Shown here one piece after another: positions 33,699 to 43,870 of a stretch of 64,000 nt of DNA; positions within the stretch are counted from its first letter, which is position 1; every line of letters starts with the position of its first letter. The notes below the pieces were generated by a model, which saw only the letters and a program-made list of their open reading frames with translations, searched no databases and was not told the origin of the DNA. The DNA is from Symbiodinium kawagutii (taxonomy: Eukaryota > Sar > Dinophyceae > Suessiales > Symbiodiniaceae): positions 899,866-963,865 of the forward strand of contig VSDK01010461.1 of assembly GCA_009767595.1 (NCBI GenBank). Direction: 5' to 3'. The position numbers and the translations under genes were made by a program.

Positions 33699-36600
33699 CT
33701 GATGATGATGATGATTCTGATGATGATGATGATGATTATTATGATGATGATGATGATCTCTCTCTCTCCATCGCCGTGGTGATGTTATATGTTGTTTTCT
33801 GTTGTTGCTTGTCAAGGTCAATGTTTTTCGAAGACTTCCCAGAGCTCAGTTCGGAACCCAAGTCCTGGGCAATGAAGCCAGTGAGCTGGAAGTAAGATTT
33901 CTCCAGCTCTTCCGCATGGGCCGTCATGGATTTACCTGAAGCACAACTGGAAAAACTAGTTCGATTTGTACTTTCTACATGTATGTAAAGGGGATCCATA
34001 TACCATAATGTGAGATTCATTTACATATATGCGTGTGTAAGGGTTCCATTATTATTGTGGATGGGAGGGCGCAGCTAAAGATGATTGCGATTGAGATGCT
34101 CAGCGCTTCCTGGTGTTTAACACCTTGAAGTTTCACAGGCCACATCTTTGCACTCTGCAGGTCACCAGTAAGCCGTTGCACCAACCACGCAGCCGCTGGC
34201 AGTGGTTCTGTCGGCATTTCTGCTGTCCTCAGGCTACAAACATGGTTTGGGCCATATGCAAAAACAATCACAAAGATCCATGGCACCATTGGTGTTATAT
34301 TGCTTTGATATGCTATGTCTAGCTGAGATTCCTTCTACGCTTGGGTTCCTTGGGTTCCTTGGTCTCTTTCTCCACACCCTGAGGCGCATCCCCCTCACCA
34401 CGAGGAAGACCTTTTCCATCACCAACCACTGGGGTGCTTGGGGCCGCTGCATTGGGGGTACGAGCACCAACAGAAGCCCCATCACTTTCACCTCCACCGT
34501 GGCCACTGCCCCTTCGATTAGACAGCTGCAATGCCCTTGGAAGATTCGTGCCGTTGTGGAGCAGCATCTGAGTAGACTCAGGATTGCCCATGTCCATGGC
34601 GGCCTGTGCAAGAGCAGTTTGATTCATTAAGGGGCGGGTATCATTTACTTTGACTAGTAGATGCTAGGGGTTAAAGTGGGCAAACAATTATCAAACGTAG
34701 GGTTGCTATGGGCTTTGTTGTTTACATGCATGGACATATGCATAGCTGCAGTTTTGTACAATGCACCGGGTATCCAAATCAATGCATATGTATGATGATC
34801 CATGGGAAATAATTCACACACACATGATCGTAATTTGAATCAGCTGACCAGCCTCGGTTCCCAAACCGATGGCAATACCTGCCGATACATCGACCTTTTC
34901 TTTCACCTCATCTTCTTGCAGGTGGCCGAGGTTTACCAGAACATAGTAAAGAGTTGCCGCTTCCTCATCTGGACAATCAGGATGCTCTTTGAACTCCCCC
35001 TTTTCAATCTTTCGATCGATGATGGAATCAACCACAGAGGTATTCTGGCCATGAAGATCCATCAGCTGAGCCCGAGTACGCCATCCTAAGTGTCAAGCAC
35101 AATGACTTTGTGTTTACCCCTGGGTTTTGGATGATACAACCCGCTGATTGAATTTACAGCATTACCGTTTGGAACGTTGCCGTGGCTCAGGCCATGACCA
35201 TAGTGAGTCTGACCTGTGCTCTTTTCAGCTCGGCTCCTGGAATGGTTGATGTGCAGCCTCGGATGTGGTCAGAATGAAGATAATGGCACTGTTTGTGGAT
35301 GGTGTTAACGTGTTTGAAACTGGCGTAAGGATAAAAACAACATGTTGTTTTTACCTGGAGGGCACCCCGCAACTATGTTTTACCCTAGGGCACCCTAGTG
35401 TTGAGTCATGGTGATATTGTGTTATTGCACCATCTGATTCCACTAGCCCTATATTGGTTCTTGATCCAGGAACCCCCCCTAGCTAATAGTTAAAAACAAT
35501 AGTTGTGATATGTTGTACCCTTACATTAATATATATATATATAGAGTATGTACATTATAGGAATAAGATCTTGATGTACCCCTAGTATGTTTCAACCAAG
35601 CAACTTCCCCCAATTCTTACCAGAATTCAAGAATGCCGTGAACAACGCATTCTTGGAACTCTTGGACTTGCTTTGCACGGCTGCTTTCCATGCAGATACG
35701 ATTGCTTCAGGGACGCCATGCTCGGCATGAGGGTCAGCAGCTGACAACTGCCTGGCCAGTGGATGGCGGGCTGAATCGTAGCTATGTCATCAATTGTTTT
35801 GGAAGGAACACGTTGATCATCATGATGAAAAGAGATGATTGGCCCATGAAATCGAACTTTTTTAACATGTTGCTTGACGCATGAGAATAACACATATGAA
35901 ACAAAAAACATAGTCTGTGACTGGGAATTTCTTCCATCCCAAAAGCCAGCTTTTTCCGGCCTCTTCATTCCTGCATAATGCTTTTGTCGCTCCTTGTAGT
36001 CGGCAAAGGTCACTGGAGTTGCCTCAGATAGGGTTTGTTGGTTGAAAACCATTGTTGGTGTCCTGAGATTCCACATCACATTCATGTGTGTGCACATGTG
36101 TGCACAAAATGATGGCATGATACATGCAGCCCCAAGTACGTTCCCACGAACTTGGATGTCCAGGGTGGTAGGGGCATTGGCCTTGGGGGCATTGTCTGTC
36201 CAAGTCGGTTTGGCTGCGGGCGCAGCCTTTCTTCCAGGTAGCGGTGGCACTGCGATGTGCAATGCAGGAGCACGAGGAGCAGTGGGGAAAGGCTTCTGGT
36301 TTTCTTGGCACCAGAATTCAAAAGCCACAAGCTCATCAAGGTCATTGCATTCACCAAACTCAATTGGTTCATCAGGACAAATCTCTTGGAGATACTGTTT
36401 CATGAAAGGACTCTTCTTTGCAGCTTCCATGCGTTTTCCGAACTCAGCATCATCCAACTTGCACAAGCGTTCTGCAATCTGTTCTTCTGATAATGCTGGC
36501 TTAGCTGTTGTTGTCACTGCCGGTCTTGTCACAGCAGCTGTTGCTCCATTGCCTGTTGCTGCCACTGCCGGGGTTGTCACTGCCACTGCCGGTGTTGTCA

Positions 36601-38508
36601 CGGCAGCTGTTGCTTGAGGTGCCAAGTGCTGAGCTGGTGTTGCCGCTGCCGGTGTTGTCACAGCAGCTGTTACTCCATTGCCTGTTGGTGCCACTGCCGG
36701 TGTTGTCACAGCCGCTGTTGCTTGAGGTGCCAAGTGCTGAGCTGGTGTTGCCGCTGCCGGTGTTGTCACAGCAGCTGTTACTCCATTGCCTGTTGGTGCC
36801 ACTGCCGGTGTTGTCACAGCCGCTGTTGCTTGAGGTGCCAAGTGCTGAGCTGGTGTTGCCGCTGCCGGTGTTGTCACAGCAGCTGTTACTCCATTGCCTG
36901 TTGGTGCCACTGCCGGTGTTGTCACAGCCGCTGTTGCTTGAGGTGCCAAGTGCTGAGCTGGTGTTGCCGCTGCCGGTGTTGTCACAGCAGCTGTTACTCC
37001 ATTGCCTGTTGGTGCCACTGCCGGTGTTGTCACAGCCGCTGTTGCTTGAGGTGCCAAGTGCTGAGCTGGTGTTGCCGCTGCCGGTGTTGTCACAGCAGCT
37101 GTTACTCCATTGCCTGTTGGTGCCACTGCCGGTGTTGTCACAGCCGCTGTTGCTTGAGGTGCCAAGTGCTGAGCTGGTGTTGCCGCTGCCGGTGTTGTCA
37201 CAGCAGCTGTTACTCCATTGCCTGTTGGTGCCACTGCCGGTGTTGTCACAGCCGCTGTTGCTTGAGGTGCCAAGTGCTGAGCTGGTGTTGCCGCTGCCGG
37301 TGTTGTCACAGCAGCTGTTACTCCATTGCCTGTTGGTGCCACTGCCGGTGTTGTCACAGCCGCTGTTGCTTGAGGTGCCAAGTGCTGAGCTGGTGTTGCC
37401 GCTGCCGGTGTTGTCACAGCAGCTGTTACTCCATTGCCTGTTGGTGCCACTGCCGGTGTTGTCACAGCCGCTGTTGCTTGAGGTGCCAAGTGCTGAGCTG
37501 GTGTTGCCGCTGCCGGTGTTGTCACAGCAGCTGTTACTCCATTGCCTGTTGGTGCCACTGCCGGTGTTGTCACAGCCGCTGTTGCTTGAGGTGCCAAGTG
37601 CTGAGCTGGTGTTGCCGCTGCCGGTGTTGTCACAGCAGCTGTTACTCCATTGCCTGTTGGTGCCACTGCCGGTGTTGTCACAGCCGCTGTTGCTTGAGGT
37701 GCCAAGTGCTGAGCTGGTGTTGCCGCTGCCGGTGTTGTCACAGCAGCTGTTGCTCCATTGCCTGTTGCTGCCACTGCCGGTGTTGTCACGGCAGCTGTTG
37801 CTTGGGGTGCCCTTCGCTGAGTTGGTGCAATCCCACTGCCTGTTGCTGTCACTGCTGGTGTTGTTGCAGCAACTGTCACCTTTGGTTTTGTGTCAGCGTT
37901 CAGACTGGTGGTTTCTTCTTGGATGAGACGGTCATATTCTTGCTCCAACTCTTTGTTGATTTTGGCGGCAACAAAGCTTGCATCATGGGGCATTGGTGCA
38001 GTATCCTCGACTAAATCGATCACCATGCGTGTTGGTGGTTCGTTCTTGCTGTGCAATGTTGGGGCTGCAGCTTTGGCCTTACTTGGCAGGACAGTGGACT
38101 CCGGCTTCACCTTTGCTGAAGGCTTGGGAATGGGCACTTGTCGAAGTCGAGCTGCCATGGATGGGATGGATTGTTCCATCTTACTGCTTGGTGGTGCTGG
38201 CGGTGGAGCCATGGGCTTCTTGGGTGGAGTTGGTGTAAAAGCCCCCAAGCTCAAAGATTTGGGCGGCGGAGTGTGCACTGAGCCGTGCGCATCCAACTTT
38301 TGTGGTGGTGGGGATGCTTCACAGCCAAAAGCTTGGGAGGTTTCGCTGGTTCACCTTTTGCCTTCTTATTCGGCGGTTCCATCTTCACCGGCTGGCTTGC
38401 TGTGTTTGGTGGTCGGGCTGATGGAAGGGCAACCACTGATGGCTGGCTATCTCCAGGGGAAGCTTCTGCAGGTGAGATGGACCTAGGCAAAAGTGAATGG
38501 CGATTCAT
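33178..38508 (-). CDS. Unrecognised multi-exon gene with Thr/Pro/Ala tandem repeats
   Basis: Start at ATG 38508 (MNRHSLLPRSISPAEASPGD). Probable exons: about 38340-38508 and 36140-38330 (one block with a frame change between), about 35945-36022 (FADYKERQKHYAGMKRPEKA), 35621 to about 35770 (VPEAIVSAWKAAVQSKSKSS), 34895-35085 (GWRTRAQLMDLHGQN, FKEHPDCPDEEAATLYYVL), 34339-34604, about 33795-33935 (HAEELEKSYFQLTGFIAQDL), about 33451-33610, and 33178-33266 (FPDEAEEAPAETPARRVRGK, stop). The N-terminal exon is Pro-rich, the centre is a repeat array, and the following segment is acidic and helical (SEEQIAERLCKLDDAEFGKR). I recognise no named domain; the AWKAAVQSKS...TRAQLMDLHG part resembles a large dinoflagellate-only family. 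Phases agree at 34339|33935 and 35621|35085. The frame break near 38340 is either an indel or an intron I cannot place. Confidence 0.65.
33659..33757. repeat. GAT trinucleotide array in an intron
   Basis: About 95 bp of GATGATGAT interrupted by GATTCT and ATTATT, directly followed by (CT)n-CCATCGC. Confidence 0.9.
36605..37790 (-). repeat. Eleven 108-bp coding tandem repeats
   Basis: The word GGTGCCAAGTGCTGAGCTGG starts at 36618 and recurs every 108 bp to 37698, eleven copies, nearly all identical. On the minus strand each unit codes 36 residues made of two related halves that share AAVTTPA (one with PTGNGVT, one with TPAQHLAPQ). Because 108 is a multiple of three, the two antisense-strand frames are also long and open, but they are shadows of the repeat. 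Confidence 0.95.
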
Positions 38509-39016
38509 TTTGTTCTTCTATGTCTTGCACACCCTTCCCCAAATATTGACAACCCTACCCCAAAACATTATTGGTGTCGCCACATTATTGTTTGACAATT
38601 TTGGGTCAACAAGGGAGTCCCAAGGGGTTGGCAAGGTTATGCATTACAGCTAGGCCAACCGTAACCCAGCCAACAGGATTGAGTAGTGTTCGCATGTTTG
38701 CAGTAATCCAGCAATTAATCCAAGACACGTGCACAAGGACATTTGTGAATCATGTTCCACCGCAATGTCCATACGCTCAGCAAGGCGAAAAGGTGATGGC
38801 ACGGCCTCGCGAGAACACAGTCAGTTACCGAAGTCTTCAATTTGGAACATGGTACTTACTACCCCTGTTGTAACGCATCATGGTTGCACTCATGGGTATG
38901 GCATTACATGATATGAGTACATATGCACAAACATACTTTTTCTACATGTAACATCAGTTCCAAGGATGACCCCCCCAAGCAGGAATCACAAGGAATCCTT
39001 ACATTCCATAGTATTG

Positions 39017-39063
<47 letters not shown>
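39017..39063. repeat. ATG trinucleotide microsatellite
   Basis: Fourteen or so consecutive GAT/ATG units in the spacer between two genes. Confidence 0.92.
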
Positions 39064-39265
39064 CAAACAGGAGCCATATGGATTTATCAAAAGCAGCTCC
39101 GTTTCCAGGCGCAGCTTTGAGCGGACCATTGAATCAGTGCCTCGGTCAACTCGGTCAGCTGCGAATCAGTCGCTGGCAGGGTTTCAGCATCAGCCAAAGT
39201 GTCCTTCAGGGGGACCCCAGTATGCTAACATGTGGGTGAGCATTTCTCATACCCATTGGTGCACC

Positions 39266-39352
39266 ATAGAAATGAATATATATATATATATAAATAAATA
39301 AATATATATATATATATAATGTACATATTATATATATATAACATACATATAT
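39266..39352. repeat. TA-rich microsatellite
   Basis: ATATATATA and TAAATAAATA runs over about 85 bp. Confidence 0.9.
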
Positions 39353-39819
39353 ATTCAACTGTGTTCTATTGCCAATCTATCCAGTCCTGGCTATCCACAA
39401 CAGTAGCGGATGAAGGAGGCATAGGCTTTGTAGGCACCACCAAGCCGCTGGACATTGGTATTGCCTTCAATAAGAGCAGGGCTACAAGTGGTTCCCCATG
39501 AAGCCCCGGAGTTGAGAGAGTGCACACACACACACATAGGTGGACATGCATATGGCCTCCCGTGCTCCAGGATGCCGTTGAAAAAATTCTTTGATGACCG
39601 TTGCCGTGGCTTGGGTATACTTGATCTCCTGGTCAAACCACATAGTTGTTATGACTGAAGCCAATACAGAATAAACAAATCACCTAAACATCATGATTGA
39701 GATGACTTGGAGCTCCTGCTTCATACAATCCAGCCTTCGCCCAGTTTCTTACAGTGCGCGGTCGAACCCAAATGGCTCGAAAACAATGCTGTGATTCAAG
39801 GGTTTTCCTATCCCATGCT

Positions 39820-40032
39820 ATCTGACGCTATCCGATGCCCGGAGATCTCATTCTATAGTAAAACGAGATCCCCACCTTAGCCTATCCGACGCCATCCGAC
39901 GCAGAGCCTGCCCCTGCCCCTCCAATCCTATCCGATGCCATCCGATGCCCGGAGATCTCATCTTATAGTAAAACGAGATCCCCACCCTAGTCCATCCGAC
40001 GCTATCCGACGGTATCCGACGCCAGCAAAAAA
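39820..40032. repeat. Two copies of an approximately 114-bp unit with ATCCGA(T/C)GC heptamers and a GGAGATCTC hairpin
   Basis: CCGATGCCCGGAGATCTCAT, then TATAGTAAAACGAGATCCCC, occur twice about 114 bp apart. They are flanked by multiple TATCCGACGCCATCCGACG words. GGAGATCTC and GAGATCCCC can pair as a stem. Related GGGGATCTC words appear at 29840-29940 and 49990-50045. Confidence 0.7.
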
Positions 40033-40651
40033 ACACGCAGAATCATCACAAAAACAGCTATTGTTGTTTTCGGTGGAACAAACACCAACCCATCCATAAT
40101 CATGGCGGAACCCAACACTCATTATATATATGATGTTGACCCATGGTTTGATAGGCTCTATGATGGAAGGTGTTTGCCCATGGCTCTGTGATTCTCTTCG
40201 ATGCTCCAAATGGATTCCATGCCCTGTCACCGGTTGGAGGCACAACAGCAGCTAGCAACCTTTACTTTGGTGAGAAAGGCAGTGTCCCATTGGATGTTAT
40301 ATATACACTTTATGTTTGACACATACAGTAAATATTGAAGTTTATGTGTATATATTTTTTCATCCAAATAGCTATGTACGTGCCATTTGGTTCTGAATGC
40401 ATATGCTCATTTACATCTATATAATGTTCGGAAATGTATGTGTAAGTGTCCACTGGGACCACTGGAAACTGCATCATCATTTTCCCCGGTGCTTCACTCT
40501 GGAATCTGTTCGCTGCGCATTCCAAGGTTCATGGAATGGTTTCAATTAAATGGCATGTTTGAGCTGGTACAACCAGCTCGACAAACCATGGGCAACATAA
40601 TTAAAGGGTGGCACCCACGCTGCCAAGCAAAAGCCATTGACACCGGTGCAT

Positions 40652-43325
40652 TTATGCGGTGGTCCTCCACATGTTCCCACGGCGCGAGCTCCTGCTCTGC
40701 AAATGCTGTGTCAGCCACTCTTCAACTTCCTCTAACCGCGCATCTTCCCACAGGTCTTGGGTGTAGTCCAAACACTGCAGGTTCGGGGGAGAACGCACAG
40801 CATAGGTGTCCCATGCGTCGACCACCTCAGATGCAAAGTTCAAACACGTTGATAACCCAGGCTTCAGGTACTGTCATGCATGGGTGAGCACACATTTGTT
40901 TTGCCAACCTTTTACCTTCTAGATTTTATCATTATTCATGCATTTGAAGCTATACAATGCAATCTAGGCACCGCTCGACCAAATCGCGGTGGATAGGTTT
41001 GTGTACCTTTAAGATGCGAAGACCCCTTGAACTTTTCCACACCTGCACCATTGGTGTATTTGACCGTGGTGTTTGACTTTTCGAACTTGCTTCGTTTCAG
41101 AGTCCTGCGCCGGCCAAGGCACACTTCGAGTCTACAAAGGCAGAGGTGTCGGTGAATGTGTGGGTGTGGGTGTGTGTGTGTGTGTGAGGGTGCTTGTGCG
41201 CAAAGCTCTAGTGACACGTTTGTGGATATCCCATCATACAAAGGTACACCGTTCACCAAAACCCATCAACAGATTGAATCTTTAGAAGGCCAAATTAAAA
41301 CCATGGAAGACCTGAACAAGGGGTTGGTGGTCCGTTTGATGTTTGAAATCAACTCAGATCAGGGATAAGCTGTTTCTCTCCCCCATTCAGCAATGATCCC
41401 ACAACATTTGCAGTCCTTCGGAGGTGCAAAATGAAAGGGTCGTCAGAGAAAAGCTTAATGCTTTTTGGCGTCTTCCCTCCAAACATACCAAGCCACGTAA
41501 TGACCTTGTGGTGGATTCGGCTGTTGAGAAATTCTTGGAGCCGAGGAGCGTGTTCAATCTCAGTCGGGCGAGAAGCATATGGGTCAACCAAACAAGCTTA
41601 TACTAATGATCATAATCACTTTTATGGATGTTTCTCAAACTATGGATACACCTGAATCATCAATATGATTACGATAAACCCACCATTTTGGGGGGTTCCC
41701 CATTTCGAGAAGCCACCATATGAATGATCATGCACTGATGAACCCCAATGATTCCATCAATTTGACGATCATTACTCACTACTTTTGTTACGCAAAGCAC
41801 ATGAGATTGCAGTGACCCGTTTGCTTTCCATTCAGTCACTCAGCCCAGCACTAAAGATGACATCGGGTTCTCAATGACCCAATGGGCCCCACGATACATG
41901 ACCACCATCAGAAGCAGAACGACCTGCAGTGCCGTTGTTCAGTTGAACAGCATACTCACACACACACACACTACAGCCTGTCCATGTATCGACAACTTGA
42001 CAACAAATAAGGTTCCAACCCGCACTACCATGAGGTTCGCTCTTTGGACCGAAGGATAATGCCTTACCGGTCGCAAACAGTTTGAATACACCACCTTCAC
42101 ATCCCACAGCAGGCATGTTGTTCAAAAGAAGGATAAGACAAGCTTCTGATTCCCCAACGGCCATTCCATTGAGCGACCAGACGTCCCTCCTTAGATGAAG
42201 ACTCGTAAAGATTCATTGGCAGGACACTGGCGCAAGCAGCTGCTTACACTGTGTGCAACCCAGATTCTGTTGATTGTGACCCATGATGAACATACCACTC
42301 CCATAAAGGCCAGTCCGCCTCTAGCCAAGTGCATGCAGGCATAGAGGTGGCGGATGAATCCCAAAGGCGACAGTATGTCCTCAGTGCATCCATGCAATGT
42401 TAGAAGGTTTCAGGGGCAGCCAATGACCTGTCAGGTTGTTTTTGATCCCCCCACATCAAGGCTTCTGGAGTTACACATGTATTGACAGCGGGAGCTTCGG
42501 TTGTAATGTAGTACCACGGTGCTTTTCACAATTGTTTGAAGTGCAACATGGCACATACCTCGCAACTCTTCAATTAATGACTCAATACACTGCATTCAAC
42601 TCTGCATGGTTGACAAGTAATCACCATTGCATGTATAATTGAATACTACTGATTGACCTGATTGTAACAAGCTTCGTCCCTGGCATCGATTTCGATGTCC
42701 AGTGCACATACGGGGTAGGAATGCATCTTGAAAGCCTTGGAGATGGAACACTTGCCGGCAAAGAAGTCCAGGTTGACATATTGGTGAGTAGGAGGGGCGA
42801 AAGCCTCAGTTGAAGAACCCCCGAAGGAAACAATCAAAAGCAAACTGAATCACGCCATCGGAAATGTGCTTGGATCGGGATTGATATGCATATTGCATGA
42901 TGATAAACTGCATGCTTTGCGCAGTCACATCTTGATGACACATTGTGCTTTCATGGTGCACATAAATCATGAACGTATACATGCATGCCATACCAAGAGT
43001 CAAGAAACACGAGCAACCATGTCCATTATCAGCCACAGTCTGTAGGGCACGAATCCTCTTCGGGCAGGGCCACTGGGAATCCGTGGAAGCTGCATAGAAG
43101 GCCTCACAGCTCGTTGATCCATGTCATCATCAGAGTCCATCTCGTCATGGATCCTGCAAGTTGTACGAAGTGGTTGCAACCGGGGATTGTATACAGTAAA
43201 TGGTATGTGGTTCATGATTTTCAAAGGGTTACAACCTGTGTTGAACATGAGTGCCTACTGCATGGACAGCTCTCTTGAGCGATCAAGCTGGCCAAGGTTG
43301 GACCAGGGAAGCCCATTGTTCAGTC
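40652..43325 (-). CDS. C5-cytosine-methyltransferase-like module, 3' exons of a long gene
   Basis: Exons that join in phase: 43268-43325 (LNNGLPWSNLGQLDRSRE), about 43059-43153 (DEMDSDDDMDQRAV), 42658-42804 (YVNLDFFAGKCSISKAF, then CALDIEIDARDE), 42250-42379 (DILSPLGFIRHL, then FMGVVCSSWVTINR), 42140-42186 (TSGRSMEWPLGNQKL), 42068-42094 (27 nt, VVYSNCLRP), 41852-41923 (VVLLLMVVMYRGAHWVIENP), 41416-41558 (RLQEFLNSRIHHKVITWLGM), 40972-41104 (TLKRSKFEKSN, YPPRFGRA) and 40652-40825 (ends RRGNMWRTTA, TAA). FAG with a downstream acidic residue, a Cys in VVCSSW, and IENP fall in the order of motifs I, IV and VI of C5 DNA methyltransferases (FxGxG, PCQ, ENV). The glycine-rich loop and PCQ are degenerate, so this may be a divergent or non-catalytic relative. 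The exon 41416|41104 junction uses a GA donor. Confidence 0.7.
41683..41716. repeat. Solo MITE end in an intron
   Basis: ATTTTGGGGGGTTCCCCATT followed by TCGAGAAGCC matches the right inverted end of the element at 55313-55422. Confidence 0.45.
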
Positions 43326-43870
43326 CTGCGTGGCATTTTTCAGGTCGGAGGCTGAGTCTAAATCAAAAGAGCCAAAAAGATTTCCTTGTAAATAACGTTT
43401 CTTGCACCCCATCCCCAAAACATGATGTACCATAGGTCAATGCAGCTGAATGTTCTCATGCATTATGCATCATGATTTTGCAAATGTACATCAAAAGCTG
43501 GCCAGTGCTACATTTTTGATTTGCACTTGTAATCCCCTACAGCCGGTCTTCTTCAAACAGCTGTACTGCAACCCTACCAGCAAAAGGTAGCAACTTTGAC
43601 TCCTTCTTGAGAAAACAATTTGAAGGGTGCCGGGGCGCTAGTGCCAAACACGATTGATTGGACGTTCATGTTACAACGAAACACTTTCATGTTGGAAGAA
43701 GTCATGGTTGCAAACAATGCCACCCAATTGTGGCAGACTACTTTGGCCCTACAAGAATGTTTAAAAACACACTGCAAAGGCGTGGAATACGGGCTTGACA
43801 TTAAAAGTTCAATCACCTTCTGGTGCAGGGATGTCTCCAGACTTCTTCCTTGGAGCTGAACGGAACACAC

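Noticed and set aside
36508..38014. Two very long plus-strand frames (over 460 codons each) through the 108-bp repeats
   Set aside because: They exist only because the repeat period is a multiple of three. Their Leu/Pro or Cys/His-only composition is not protein-like, and the minus frame continues into credible non-repeat exons.
39740..39790. tRNA-like GGTCGAACCC box
   Set aside because: No matching acceptor stem or anticodon arm could be folded around it by eye.
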